From contig NZ_KB907307.1 of assembly GCF_000381925.1 (NCBI RefSeq), forward strand, positions 744,001-808,000: a DNA stretch of 64,000 nucleotides, in the 5' to 3' direction. Source of the DNA: Nocardia sp. BMG111209. Its GTDB lineage: Bacteria; Actinomycetota; Actinomycetes; Mycobacteriales; Mycobacteriaceae. This document shows, piece by piece, positions 37,072 to 46,713 of the stretch (within the stretch, counting starts at the first letter, position 1; each line of letters opens with the position of its first letter). The translations under genes and the position numbers were made by a program. Under the pieces are notes generated by a model, which was not told where the DNA came from, did not search any database, and saw nothing but the letters and a program-made list of their open reading frames with translations.

Positions 37072-38001
37072 CTACCGGATGACCCACTCGAAGGCCTCGG
37101 CCTTCGATCGGGCGCCCTGGGCGGTCTTGGATCGGTTCGGCTCGCCCAGGTCCGACAAAAGCTTCTCGGTCGTGCCGACGAGTTCGGCCAGGATCGCGGG
37201 GGTGAACCAGGCCGGACGGGTGGCGAACAGGATGTCCTCGGTGGAGGTGTTGCCGCTGGCGCCGGGGGCGAACGGGCAGCCGCCGAGGCCGCCGAGCGAG
37301 CCGTCCACGAAACCGGCCCCGGCCGAGATCGCCGCCAGGGTGTTGGCGACGCCGAGGCCCCAGGTGTCGTGCCCGTGATAACCGATGCGGCGGTGCGGGG
37401 TCTCGGCCGCCACCCGCTGGATCAGGCCGGTGACCTGGGCCGGGACCGCCTGGCCGAGGGTGTCGCAGAGGACGACGTCGTCGGCGCCGTCGGTGCGGGG
37501 ATCGGCGGCGAGGGCCAGGACCCGGTCCGGGTCGACGGGGCCCTCGAACGGGCAGGTGAACGAGGTGGCCAGGGTCAGCTGGATGCGGCCGCCGGCGGCG
37601 CGAGTGCGCTCGACGGCGGCGGGCATCGCGGCGATGCTGTCCTCGGCGGTGCGGCCGATATTGGCCCGGTTGTGCGCGTCCGATACCGACAGGCAGTACT
37701 GGAAGTTGCGGGCGCCGGCGGCGATCGCCTTCTCGACGTGCCGGGGTGTGGCGACCCAGAGCCAGCAGTGTTCCAGCTCCCCGGGGGTCAGCTGTTCCAC
37801 CACCTCCAGCGAATTGGCCAGCGGGGGAACGAGATCCGCGCGGGCGAGGGAACCGATCTCGAGCTCCGGCACACCCAGCGCCAGCAGCCGGCGCACCAGT
37901 TCCACCTTGGTCTGCGTCGGCAGCATGCCCCGGGTCAGCTGGAGGCCGTCGCGCAGGGTGACATCCCGCAGGGTCGCCGCGGGGGTGAAGGTGGCGTCCA
38001 T
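37072..38001 (-). CDS. HMG-CoA-lyase-like aldolase
   Basis: A 309-residue TIM-barrel lyase of the HMG-CoA lyase group, which cleaves a 3-hydroxy-3-methyl acyl-CoA to acetoacetate or related products. Marks are DVTLRDGLQLTRG, VELVRRLLALGVPELEIGS, and the C-terminal active-site loop GGLGGCPFAPGASGNTSTED with its catalytic cysteine. The ATG at 38001 follows GAGAGG; the longer in-frame reading to 38136 is not supported. It stands alone between intergenic gaps. It could act in leucine breakdown or, with the nearby CoA-ester enzymes, in a branched-chain catabolic pathway. Confidence 0.88.
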   Translation of the reverse strand: MDATFTPAATLRDVTLRDGLQLTRGMLPTQTKVELVRRLLALGVPELEIGSLARADLVPPLANSLEVVEQLTPGELEHCWLWVATPRHVEKAIAAGARNFQYCLSVSDAHNRANIGRTAEDSIAAMPAAVERTRAAGGRIQLTLATSFTCPFEGPVDPDRVLALAADPRTDGADDVVLCDTLGQAVPAQVTGLIQRVAAETPHRRIGYHGHDTWGLGVANTLAAISAGAGFVDGSLGGLGGCPFAPGASGNTSTEDILFATRPAWFTPAILAELVGTTEKLLSDLGEPNRSKTAQGARSKAEAFEWVIR

Positions 38002-38160
38002 CGAAATCCTCTCGCGCTGCGGGGCGGTCGATGCCGAGCTTATCGCCGATCCGTTGTGCCCCGTGCCGGGGCGGGACTCGAGCGGCGGAGTGCGATTCGG
38101 CGCCCGCATGCCCGGCAGCCCCGCGGCCGGTGTCACCGACAGCCCCGCTCCCGCGGACGC

Positions 38161-40947
38161 TCAGATATCCCTGGAGATGTCGACCAGCTTGGTGCGGGAC
38201 GGTTTCGGCGCGCGGGTGGGGCCCAGCTCACCGAGGGTGACCACCGCGGTGCCGCTGGTCCAGAAGTTCTTGGCCTGGCCACGGGCGACAAGTTCGACAC
38301 AGGCGGCGTGCGCACATTGGCTGACACCGGCGCGGTGGGGATGGAATTCGTAGTAGTCGAGCATCGAGATCTCGATCTTCGTGTCGGCGTGCCGCCGCCA
38401 GTCGGACCGGATCGGCGGAAGTACGCGCCACTGCACGCAATCGATGGCACCGTAGGCGAATTGCAGTTCGTCGTTGCCGTATTCGCTCTGCTCGATCCGG
38501 GTATGGCCGCGGTTGTCGCCGTGCGCGATGGATCGGCGGATCTTGGCGCGGACGCCGGCCGAGCGGTGGATCATATCGGCGACGTCGATCGGTAGTTCCT
38601 TGCCGGTGCCGTTCAGGAAGTGTGCGAACAGTCGTGCCGCCAGTGGACCGGCGGCGACGACGCGTGCCATCGCGAAGGTCGCGACGTCGCGAGGGCCCTG
38701 GAATGCGCAGGCGCAGTCCACGAGTGCGCGAGGGTCCAGACTGCCGCTGACCAGCGAGCACCGCGCCCGGAAACGTCGTTGCATCTCGGACCAGGGCACG
38801 GCCGGTTTCAGATCGTCCTGCACCGGCCGGCACGTGCCGAGGGTGCGCCGGCCCGGCGCTTCGTCGTCGGTTTGCCGATCGGCTCCACAACACTCCTCGT
38901 CGGCACGCAGTTCCACGGTCTCGGCTTCGTGAGCCGGCCGCGGCCGGACGAGTCCGGGCAGATTCGCCGCCGAGTCGGCCAGCAATCGCCAGCCGAACCG
39001 GCGTGGAATCTGTAGGTGGCCAACTGTTGTGCGTTCGACTCGGAAGTTCGGTGAACCGGCCCGGCGGATCTCGGCGGCCACCGTTCCGCTGTTGATCGCG
39101 GTTCCCTCGCCCGGTCGAAAGATCACCCGCAGCGCACCGTTCCCCGCGCGCAGATGGCGCCGGGCCCAGTCGATCAGGACCTTGGGCTTGTCGTACAGGG
39201 CGTCGAACACCTGGATTTCGTCGGGATCGGTGTGCGTGAGGATCTCCAGCAGCGCGGCGCCGCCGCCGGAATGTGCGGTGAGTATCAACCGATTCCGCCG
39301 TACGGGTGCGCCGGTGGCCGCGGTGAACTCGGCCAGCGCGGCGTCGATCAGCTGCTGTAACCCGCCCGGTGCGGTGAGGGCCGGGAACGTGTACCGCCTG
39401 GGATCACCGCCGGGTCTGGGGCTGTAATGTCCGCGCGGCAGCACCAGCAGCGTGGGTGTCAGGCGGCCACCGGTGGCTCGGCAATCCGGGTCCGAGAAGT
39501 CCAGCCCACTGTTCGGCTCCTTGTCGGTGGTGATCCGCATCGCTTGCCGATCATCGGAGTAGCCGTGCAGATGCACGACCACGTCGACGGCAGTCGGCGC
39601 GATCATGGCGTTCCACTTGATCACCAGATCGGGTGGCGTTCCCCGGTGATCGCGCAGCAACGGAAGTCGCTGGATCACCCGCCGCCCCGGTGCGACGCCG
39701 CCCGCGGCCGCCAGGGCCGGTGCGAACGACATGGCGGACGCTCCCCCGGGGCAGACGGGTCGCCGCCGGCGCTCATGAGCCGCGAGTTCGTCGAGCGCGG
39801 CGCGGGCCGCGCGCGGGTCCTTCAGATACGTCCAACGGGCCCGGGTGCCGCGAACATCGATGTGCGCGAACGTGTTACCGATACCGATACCGATGTCGAC
39901 ACCGCAGGAATCGACCGCCAGCCGGGCGATCTGCAGGCCGCTCAACCCGGCGACGGTGATGTCGGCCGCTTGCCCACTGCAATGCCTGCTCAATGTGACC
40001 TTCCCGCCGGATCGACGGTAGACGTCCACATTGCGGGCCCAGGACCGGTACCCCGAGGTGATCTTCACCGGCCGGCCCGCCCGGTCGTGCATCGCCTGCA
40101 GGCAGCGCACCAGAGCCGGCGAGATGCGGGCGCGGTCGGCGGCGACGCCGCCGCTGCTGACCAGTTCGCGGACCGTGAAATCGGGTGACAGGCGCTGACC
40201 ACGGACCGCGGGACCGGTGTCGTAGAGCGGCAGCCCGGTGTGGTTGGGGTCCCAATGCTCCTGCCGTTCCCCCGTCGGGCCGCCGACCGTTCGCAGTACC
40301 AGTCCGGATGGGAAGGCCGCGGCCGGTGCGATCTCGCCTTCCTCGGCCCCGCCGAACTCGTCGTACGAATCCTCATGATCCGCTTCGTATGTCGCCTCGT
40401 CCTCGGCCGACTCCCCGGCCTCCTCGCCGAGCGCAGCGGCCTCGCCTACCGGATTCTCGTGGGCCGGTTCGGGCGCCTCCACTCCCAGGTCGTACGTCTC
40501 GTACATCTCACCGGTCAGATCGGCGCCGGGAGCGGACTCGAAGCCGTTGTGCTGCGGTGCGATATCGTTCTCGTAGGCCGAATTACCCTCGTACACAGCG
40601 TCTTCCCCGAGCAGAGCGGTCTCCGTACCGATGGAGTCCTCCGCGTACGCGAAGTCCTCCTCGTACGAGAAATCCTCGTATCCGAAGCTCTCGTACCCGG
40701 GGCTTTCGTCTCCGGAGGTCTCGTAGCCGGGATCCTCATGGTCGGCGTACTCGTATCCAGGGCTCTCGTTACCCGAGTCCTCGTACCGGGACTCGTCTTC
40801 GCCACCGGTGTACTCGTCCCGGTGACCGTCCGGCGCAAGAGAATTCTCCTGGTAGCCGGCGTAGATGTCCTCGCGCGTCGGCCACGGTGTCACCGTCGTC
40901 TCGGCCGGATTCGGTACGAAGACAGGTGATTCGGCAGCGCCGCTCAT
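38161..40947 (-). CDS. Large protein: Tyr/Glu repeat region, M15-like peptidase domain and serine-hydrolase-like domain
   Basis: A 928-residue protein with an unusual layout. Residues 1-210 are acidic and low-complexity, beginning AESPVFVPNP and containing tandem ESPGYE/DPGYE repeats. Residues about 215-390 form an M15-type zinc peptidase: H322-x6-D329 in SRHCSGQAADI and H362-x-D364 in FAHIDVR. Residues about 435-650 resemble an alpha/beta hydrolase with HLHGYSDD and the nucleophile elbow TAHSGGG (serine 560). The last 260 residues are unrecognised and cysteine-bearing. No signal peptide is seen. It is the last gene of the five-gene transcript, 29 bp after 40977-42293. Confidence 0.8.
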   Translation of the reverse strand: MSGAAESPVFVPNPAETTVTPWPTREDIYAGYQENSLAPDGHRDEYTGGEDESRYEDSGNESPGYEYADHEDPGYETSGDESPGYESFGYEDFSYEEDFAYAEDSIGTETALLGEDAVYEGNSAYENDIAPQHNGFESAPGADLTGEMYETYDLGVEAPEPAHENPVGEAAALGEEAGESAEDEATYEADHEDSYDEFGGAEEGEIAPAAAFPSGLVLRTVGGPTGERQEHWDPNHTGLPLYDTGPAVRGQRLSPDFTVRELVSSGGVAADRARISPALVRCLQAMHDRAGRPVKITSGYRSWARNVDVYRRSGGKVTLSRHCSGQAADITVAGLSGLQIARLAVDSCGVDIGIGIGNTFAHIDVRGTRARWTYLKDPRAARAALDELAAHERRRRPVCPGGASAMSFAPALAAAGGVAPGRRVIQRLPLLRDHRGTPPDLVIKWNAMIAPTAVDVVVHLHGYSDDRQAMRITTDKEPNSGLDFSDPDCRATGGRLTPTLLVLPRGHYSPRPGGDPRRYTFPALTAPGGLQQLIDAALAEFTAATGAPVRRNRLILTAHSGGGAALLEILTHTDPDEIQVFDALYDKPKVLIDWARRHLRAGNGALRVIFRPGEGTAINSGTVAAEIRRAGSPNFRVERTTVGHLQIPRRFGWRLLADSAANLPGLVRPRPAHEAETVELRADEECCGADRQTDDEAPGRRTLGTCRPVQDDLKPAVPWSEMQRRFRARCSLVSGSLDPRALVDCACAFQGPRDVATFAMARVVAAGPLAARLFAHFLNGTGKELPIDVADMIHRSAGVRAKIRRSIAHGDNRGHTRIEQSEYGNDELQFAYGAIDCVQWRVLPPIRSDWRRHADTKIEISMLDYYEFHPHRAGVSQCAHAACVELVARGQAKNFWTSGTAVVTLGELGPTRAPKPSRTKLVDISRDI
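40636..40767 (-). repeat. Coding tandem repeat, Tyr/Glu-rich
   Basis: Residues 61-104 of the 928-residue protein repeat short units such as ESPGYE, DPGYE, FGYE and FSYE, giving a tyrosine every five to six residues. On the DNA this appears as spaced TCGTA words on the plus strand. The region is probably disordered or a binding surface. Confidence 0.7.
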
Positions 40948-40976
40948 CGTTGACTCCTCCGTTGTGCCGGTTCGGT

Positions 40977-42293
40977 TCAGGGCCAGGCGCGGGCCGGTGC
41001 CTTGTGCCCGTTGCCGGACGGCGCGCTCGGCACGAGATTGCCGGGCAGACGGGCCGGTTGGGCGGTGAGCTGCGGTGTCTGCTGCCGTCGCACGGTGACC
41101 GCGAGGTCCTTGACCCGCTCACCGGTGCCCGACTGCCACAGATCCACGATCCGATTCATCGATGTCGCGATGACCGGGTTGGGTAGCAGGTTTCTGCGGT
41201 ACAGGAGTTCGGCGTGGGTCGGGGTGTTGAACTTCCCGAGTTCGATGAACCACAGCAGCGGCGAGATCAGATCGGCCAGTTCGAACAGTTCCCGGGCCTG
41301 CCGGGAGGGCGCGATCCCGACCCGGGTGCCGATGGCCGCCAGCCGATCGGCCGGGTTGCCCTGCGCGCCCGCGTCGGCGTGCAGGTCCGTCACGAGGGTG
41401 GTGTCGTATTCGACGATCAGATGGAACCAGCTCATCATCGTCACGTAGGCGAACTCCTCGCGCGACAGCATCCCGCCGCGCCTACGCAGTTGCAGCATTT
41501 CGCCGAGGGTCTGGCACAGGTAGCCCACATAGCCTGCGTCGGTGGCGTTCGGACCGGACGAGTTCTTGTCGTTCTCGATGCCGAGCCAAACCTGGCGCAG
41601 CAATTCGTTCCACAATTCCAGGAAGCGCTGGTTCGTGTTCGACCCGGTATCGCGTTTCCAGGGTTGACCGATGACACCCGGCCCGGGCGGATGTGGCAGA
41701 TCCATGCCGAACATGCGCCAGTACACATTGCGCCGGTTGATTCGGGCATCCGGCCGCAGCTGACTGGTCAGCAGGCCGCCGACACCGAACAGCGGCGGGT
41801 CCCGGTAGAACAGTTCCTCGGTGTGGTTCGTCAGGACCATCGTATCGATGCTCGGTGCGGGCAGGGTTTCCCCGACCACCAAGCGCCGCACCACTTCACC
41901 GAGGATCTCGAAGATTCCGGTCGCCTCGATCAAATACGCGTACATGAGATGTTCCCAGACCGGCGGCGGCAAACTGTCTCCTGTGCCCAGACCCGGAATC
42001 GTGAAGGGCTGCGGCGGCGGGGGCGTTCCCGGCATCGGTTGTACCCCGGACGGCAGCGTATCCAGTAAAGCCTGTGGGAGCCTGGTCTTGGTGACCGCGG
42101 CCGGGTCGCCGAGCGCGACATCGGAAGAGAGCAGCACGGGTTTCCAGGCGTCGCCGGTGATGCCGCCGCGCGCCCAGATCTCCTCCAGCCAGCGGCTCAG
42201 TTGCAAGGGGTGCACGGCCAGCACGGCATTGGCCTTGTCCACCTTCTGAGCGCCCGGCGGTGTGGTGATCAGTTCGACGAGGGTGCGGAACAT
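40977..42293 (-). CDS. Unrecognised 438-residue protein
   Basis: A soluble protein of 438 residues that I do not recognise. It begins FRTLVELITTPPGAQKVDK, has a proline-rich tract PGTPPPPQPFTIPG near residue 88, and contains an aromatic-rich middle (NRRNVYWRMFGMDLPHPP). The C-terminal half is helical. It has no signal peptide, clear enzyme motif or transmembrane segment. The gene starts 4 bp after the end of 42298-42816 and precedes the M15-like gene, so it belongs to the same transcript. A structural or cargo-like role is possible but not shown. Confidence 0.7.
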   Translation of the reverse strand: MFRTLVELITTPPGAQKVDKANAVLAVHPLQLSRWLEEIWARGGITGDAWKPVLLSSDVALGDPAAVTKTRLPQALLDTLPSGVQPMPGTPPPPQPFTIPGLGTGDSLPPPVWEHLMYAYLIEATGIFEILGEVVRRLVVGETLPAPSIDTMVLTNHTEELFYRDPPLFGVGGLLTSQLRPDARINRRNVYWRMFGMDLPHPPGPGVIGQPWKRDTGSNTNQRFLELWNELLRQVWLGIENDKNSSGPNATDAGYVGYLCQTLGEMLQLRRRGGMLSREEFAYVTMMSWFHLIVEYDTTLVTDLHADAGAQGNPADRLAAIGTRVGIAPSRQARELFELADLISPLLWFIELGKFNTPTHAELLYRRNLLPNPVIATSMNRIVDLWQSGTGERVKDLAVTVRRQQTPQLTAQPARLPGNLVPSAPSGNGHKAPARAWP

Positions 42294-42297
42294 GGCC

Positions 42298-42816
42298 TTA
42301 CTCTCCTTCCGCGGACAGCCGCGCGGATTTCACCGGTGCATTCGGCGGCCTGAAATCCATGACGTGGTCGATCGGCACCGCGATCGCCAGTATGTCGCCC
42401 TGTGGGTCGGCGAATTCGACGAGCCGCACATCACGATGCTCGATCGGCAGGATGCGGTCTTCGAGATCGTCGACCGGATACCGGTACACCGGATCCGGAT
42501 GGTCCGGATCATCCGGATCGTGATAGTGCAGGATCAGCCAGGCGGTGCGGTCGGGCAGGGTGCCCGCGAATCGCAGGAAGTATTCGTCGGGATACCCGAT
42601 GACTTCCGGGGACGGCTGCAACGCCCGATCGGCAGGCTCGTTGTGACGCCCGTAATTGCCCAGTCCGTTGCGTGCCACCCGGAACTGCACGATCAAGTCT
42701 TTCTGTTCGCGTAGCAGATCCGTCCGGGTGCCGCCGTATCCCATCGAACGGAACGCGTCGGTCATCGCCCGGATCAGCTCTTCGCCGGTTTCCCCGGAAC
42801 CGCACTCGTGGGTCAT
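42298..42816 (-). CDS. Unrecognised 172-residue protein
   Basis: A small acidic protein of 172 residues, not recognised. It starts with an amphipathic helix, GETGEELIRAMTDAFRSMG, and carries an Asp/Pro-rich turn, YHDPDDPDHPDPVYRYP, in the middle, followed by strands. Nothing suggests an enzyme. It sits between the HETGH peptidase (28 bp upstream) and the 438-residue protein (4 bp downstream), as part of the tight minus-strand cluster. Its conserved neighbourhood could be tested by comparing other actinomycetes. Confidence 0.65.
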   Translation of the reverse strand: MTHECGSGETGEELIRAMTDAFRSMGYGGTRTDLLREQKDLIVQFRVARNGLGNYGRHNEPADRALQPSPEVIGYPDEYFLRFAGTLPDRTAWLILHYHDPDDPDHPDPVYRYPVDDLEDRILPIEHRDVRLVEFADPQGDILAIAVPIDHVMDFRPPNAPVKSARLSAEGE

Positions 42817-42844
42817 CGTCGTTGCCTTCCTGTCCCGTTGATGG

Positions 42845-44098
42845 TCATGCGGCGGCTTCCGCTTCGATTCCGCCGATCCGGTGCAGCCACGGCTCCATGT
42901 CGCTCGAGGCGGTGGTGGATTCGAGCCCGCGCAGCACGGTCAGGGCCAGGATGCGCATCGGCTCGGTGCGCTGCAGGTAGCTCGACGTGTACAGCGCGGC
43001 ACCGGCCCGCTCGGCCAGCCGGGCCAGTTCGGCGGGTGCGACGCGCCGCGGGTCGGCCAGCGCGGACAGTGGTTTGTCCGCGAAGGCGGCCATCGGCAAC
43101 CGCGTGCACACGTCGGTGATGATCGGCAGTAGCGGCATGCTGGCCCTGATCAGTGCCGCGACCTCGGGCGGCGCCACGTCGGGTGGGGTGCGGCGCATCC
43201 AGCGGGCGCCCAGCGCGTCCCACGGCCCGGGGCCGAACCAGGACCGGCACAGTGCCACGTTCAGCTGGATCCGCAACGCCGCCACCGGATGTGGATCGCC
43301 GGGTAGCATCCGGAAGACCATCGGCGGCGGACCGTCCACCACGGTCGCCAGCGCGGGTACCGGGGCGAATCCCAGCAGGCAGAACGCGTACACGTCGGCG
43401 GCGACCTCGCCGGCCCAGCTGCGCCACACCTCCGCGGCGAGCGGACTCCGGCGGGTGAGCGCGGCTTCGAGTGCCGCGGCGAGTTCCGGTACCCACTTCG
43501 TCAGATGCGCTACCTGGTGACCGGTTTCGTGCACCAGCGAGGTGGGCTGCCAGAGGTTGTGACGGGTGATCTTGATGGCGGCGGCCGGGGATATCGACGC
43601 GTCCCAGAGCCGGGCGCCGGCCCGCAGGATCGATGCGCCCGGCCCCTTGTGCAGATAGGTCAGCACCGGTGGCGTGTCGATTCCCAAGGGCCGCAACACC
43701 TGATCCATGCTCGCCACCGCGAGGGTGTCGAGCCCGCGCAACACCGCGGCGATGCGCGGGTTGGTTCGGGTGTTCACCGCGTGGCCGTAGAAGTCCACGA
43801 CCGATTCGGCCAGCAGGTAGCGCCGCCGCAGGACCAGGATGTCGGCGCGTACCGGGCCGAGTTCGGCCGGCCGGTTCGCGGCGCGCAACGCGGCCAGCGT
43901 CCGATCTGCTTGTGCGGTAAGCCTTTCCACCTGACCGGTCAGCACCGCGCGCACGCCGCGTCCGAGATAGGACTCCAGCTCGAGCCAGGCCGCCGGTGCG
44001 GCCGCCACCTCCAGATCGCCGAGCGCGACGGCCGCGCGCCGCCAGTGCCGCACCTCCGTGCCCAGAGCGGTGATCTCGGTGGCGAACGCGTCAGTCAT
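42845..44098 (-). CDS. Predicted zinc metallopeptidase (HEXXH, gluzincin-like)
   Basis: A 417-residue protein with a zinc-peptidase core: HETGH at residues 190-194 in SLVHETGHQVAHL, and a likely third ligand, glutamate 231, in EVAADVYAFCLL. The rest is mostly helical and alanine-rich. No signal peptide is evident, so it is cytoplasmic or exported by a non-Sec route. Its ATG overlaps the stop of the 855-residue gene by 8 bp, showing translational coupling. Substrate is unknown; it may process the neighbouring large proteins. Confidence 0.78.
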   Translation of the reverse strand: MTDAFATEITALGTEVRHWRRAAVALGDLEVAAAPAAWLELESYLGRGVRAVLTGQVERLTAQADRTLAALRAANRPAELGPVRADILVLRRRYLLAESVVDFYGHAVNTRTNPRIAAVLRGLDTLAVASMDQVLRPLGIDTPPVLTYLHKGPGASILRAGARLWDASISPAAAIKITRHNLWQPTSLVHETGHQVAHLTKWVPELAAALEAALTRRSPLAAEVWRSWAGEVAADVYAFCLLGFAPVPALATVVDGPPPMVFRMLPGDPHPVAALRIQLNVALCRSWFGPGPWDALGARWMRRTPPDVAPPEVAALIRASMPLLPIITDVCTRLPMAAFADKPLSALADPRRVAPAELARLAERAGAALYTSSYLQRTEPMRILALTVLRGLESTTASSDMEPWLHRIGGIEAEAAA

Positions 44099-46658
44099 GA
44101 CGCCAGCCCGGGATGACCGTCACGACCGGAGTGGGCGTCCGCGTGGCATCGCGTGCCAACCCGGTGAACGTCACGATGATGGTGACTCCTTCGGCCCGGT
44201 CGCCCGCCGCTGCGGTGAGCTGCGCACCACGCTGGGTGAGGAACGTGCCGATGCCCGTGCCGGTGGCGGCCGTCAGCGCTCCTGCCAGCCGGGCCGCGGC
44301 GGCAGGGGTGCCCACTACTCGTGCGGTGAGCAGTCGCCGCGCGAGTCGCAGCCGCAATCGCGGAAGGACGATGTCCCACAACGCGATCAGCGCCGCCGGC
44401 AGATTGCGCTGCCCCGAGGGCGAGGTGCGGCGCAACAACCGTTCGAGTTCCCGGGCACGGCGCTCGGAGAGCCGAATCACCACCCGTAGCCGCGAGCCCA
44501 CCGGGTCCCAGCGGATCGTGATCACCCGCCGGGGCCGGCGAGTGCGGCGAGCCGGGAGTCCGGCGGTACGAATCCGGAAGTACCGCTGTCCGGGCTGTGG
44601 CCGGAAGACCTGCGGCCGGGTGACCGGGCGGCCCCGGTTCCGGCCCAGTGCGGGCTGGCGCAACAGCAGCGTGGCGGCCTGGGCGGTCAGCGGCTGAAAG
44701 TCCTCGGCGTTCGGATTCTCCTGCGCGGGCAGTGTCTCGTCACGGGTCAGATGCCCGGCCAGCGTGCCCGGCATGGTCTCGTACAGGTCGACTTCGGTGT
44801 GTACCGGCCACTTTTCGACGCCTCGATCGAGTAGATAACTTTCCAGGGTGCCGCCGTCGGACCAGGTCATCGCCCGGGCGATCTGCCGCGGAATGGTGAC
44901 CGGGAACACCCGGGTGTACCGGCGGAACCGATACCGGGGACGGACCGCGCGCGGCATCATGACCCAGAACCCACCCTCATCGGAGGTTTCGCGTTCGGGC
45001 AGGTCGGTGCGTAACAGCCGATCCGGCAGGTAGGCGGCCGCGGCTTCGGCGAAGGCGCGTTGCACGGCGGCACTGACCTGCAGCGGGTCCGCCACGGCCG
45101 ACTCGGTCAGTTCGTCCGCGACCCGCAGCACCGTGGCCTCGACCGCGGAGGCCAGGGCCTCGCCGGCTACGATCTGCCGATGATCCTGCGGCGCTTCCAG
45201 TCCCAGCGCGTTGAACCCGAGACCGACTGCGGCCCTGGCGATCATGCGCGACGGTTCCTGACCGACGGCCTGGGTGATGGTTGCCATTGCGTCGGCGCCG
45301 ACCATGTTCTTGATCAGATTCGCCAGCGGATCAGCGATGAGGTCGATGAGTTTGCTGCGAGCGCCGGTTAGTGTGAGGCCCAGCTTCAGCAGCGGCCGGA
45401 TCGCCAGGACCGCGGGCACGAATTGTCGGATCTGCGCGATCGGCGCCTCGGTGCCGGTGTAGTCGGCCAACTGGTAGGCCAACCGGGCCCGGGCGTCGTC
45501 GAGTTCGCCGATCGGGTCGTCCTCGGATTCGCCGCCGTCGGATTCGTATGCGAATTCGAAAGCTGCCGATTCGTCACCGGCCGGGGACTCGTCACGAGCT
45601 GCGATCTCGTCGCGGGAATCCGCCTCGGACTCGGGCGCGACCAGTAACGCGGCCAGTCGGGTGTCGAATGCCTCGGTCAGTTCCTCGGCGGCGCCGGGCA
45701 CGGGCTCGCCCTCGAATTCATTTGCCGCAGGGCCGGTCTCACCCACCGGGAATTCCCATGATGTTTCATCCTCGATGAATTCCCACGACGTCTCGGCGGC
45801 CTCGCCGGCGCCCAGTCGCTGCACGAGGATCGGGATCAGCGGACGCACCGATACCGGCAGGAGCTTGGTCAACGGTCGCACCAGCTTTTTCACGACGCCT
45901 TTCAACAGGGCCAGCCCGGCCCTCTTCAATTTTTTGAGCAGTGGGCCGATCAAATGCTTCCCGATGGCCGTCACACCGCCCTCGACGACGTTCCAGCCCT
46001 GCTCGGCGATATCGAGCACGCCCTTCACCGGGTTCTTGGCGAACCGGACCGCACTGCGAACAGTGTTGCGCGCCTTGCGGATCAATGTGCCGAAGAAGTT
46101 CTCGAAGCCCTCGGTGGCGAACGCGGCCCGGGTTTCCAACGATTCGAGTAGCTGCTCGAACTGTTCCTCGCTCATGCCGATCGGATCGGCGTTCTCGAGT
46201 CCGGCCGCGTAGCCGTCCATGGCCTTTTCCCATTCGGTGGCCAGGGGTGCCGTCCACTCCTGCAGGGATTCCTGGGTCTCGGTCGGCGTGGGTGGCGATT
46301 GCCATTGCTGTTCGTCGGCGAGCACCTTCGCCGCGCCTTCGTTGAGCAGTTGGTCGAGTGTTTCGGTGAACTCCTCGTCGTGTAACGACTCCAGGAATTC
46401 GGCCAGTGCGGTCTCGGCGGCCGCGGATTCGTCGAACTCCTCGGCCTGGAATGGTGATTCGGCGGCGTAGAACGCGTCGAACGGTGATTCACCGGTCGCG
46501 TAACCGGTTGCGGCCGTCGACTTCGCATCGGCCTCCTCGTCGCGCGCCTCCGCGAGCTGTACCAGGCCGGAGAACGGTGACACGTAGCTCGCCGTATCGT
46601 CGCGCGACTCGGCATTCGTCTCGGTTTCGGTGTAGGTGTGGATCGACACGGTGCCCAC
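44091..46658 (-). CDS. Large ESPF-motif protein with internal basic amphipathic segment
   Basis: An 855-residue protein of unknown function. The N-terminus is acidic and carries SPF words (SYVSPF, GESPF, AESPF) in the first 70 residues. Residues about 186-285 switch to strongly basic and hydrophobic, including KHLIGPLLKKLKRAGLALL, a segment that could insert into membranes. A second acidic stretch follows (SESED-rich), then a mixed region and a very arginine-rich C-terminus. It resembles the other large protein of the locus in its acidic N-terminus with an ESP word. It is the second gene of the minus-strand cluster. Confidence 0.72.
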   Translation of the reverse strand: MGTVSIHTYTETETNAESRDDTASYVSPFSGLVQLAEARDEEADAKSTAATGYATGESPFDAFYAAESPFQAEEFDESAAAETALAEFLESLHDEEFTETLDQLLNEGAAKVLADEQQWQSPPTPTETQESLQEWTAPLATEWEKAMDGYAAGLENADPIGMSEEQFEQLLESLETRAAFATEGFENFFGTLIRKARNTVRSAVRFAKNPVKGVLDIAEQGWNVVEGGVTAIGKHLIGPLLKKLKRAGLALLKGVVKKLVRPLTKLLPVSVRPLIPILVQRLGAGEAAETSWEFIEDETSWEFPVGETGPAANEFEGEPVPGAAEELTEAFDTRLAALLVAPESEADSRDEIAARDESPAGDESAAFEFAYESDGGESEDDPIGELDDARARLAYQLADYTGTEAPIAQIRQFVPAVLAIRPLLKLGLTLTGARSKLIDLIADPLANLIKNMVGADAMATITQAVGQEPSRMIARAAVGLGFNALGLEAPQDHRQIVAGEALASAVEATVLRVADELTESAVADPLQVSAAVQRAFAEAAAAYLPDRLLRTDLPERETSDEGGFWVMMPRAVRPRYRFRRYTRVFPVTIPRQIARAMTWSDGGTLESYLLDRGVEKWPVHTEVDLYETMPGTLAGHLTRDETLPAQENPNAEDFQPLTAQAATLLLRQPALGRNRGRPVTRPQVFRPQPGQRYFRIRTAGLPARRTRRPRRVITIRWDPVGSRLRVVIRLSERRARELERLLRRTSPSGQRNLPAALIALWDIVLPRLRLRLARRLLTARVVGTPAAAARLAGALTAATGTGIGTFLTQRGAQLTAAAGDRAEGVTIIVTFTGLARDATRTPTPVVTVIPGWRHD

Positions 46659-46713
46659 CTCCGCGAATAGCAGACTTTGAGGTGATCGTGGCCGCCACCG
46701 ATGTCACGTGGCG

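Noticed and set aside
40636..40767. Short repeats that could be mistaken for CRISPR
   Set aside because: Units are coding, irregular in length and lack spacers; they encode a Tyr/Glu-rich stretch of one protein. No cas genes are present.
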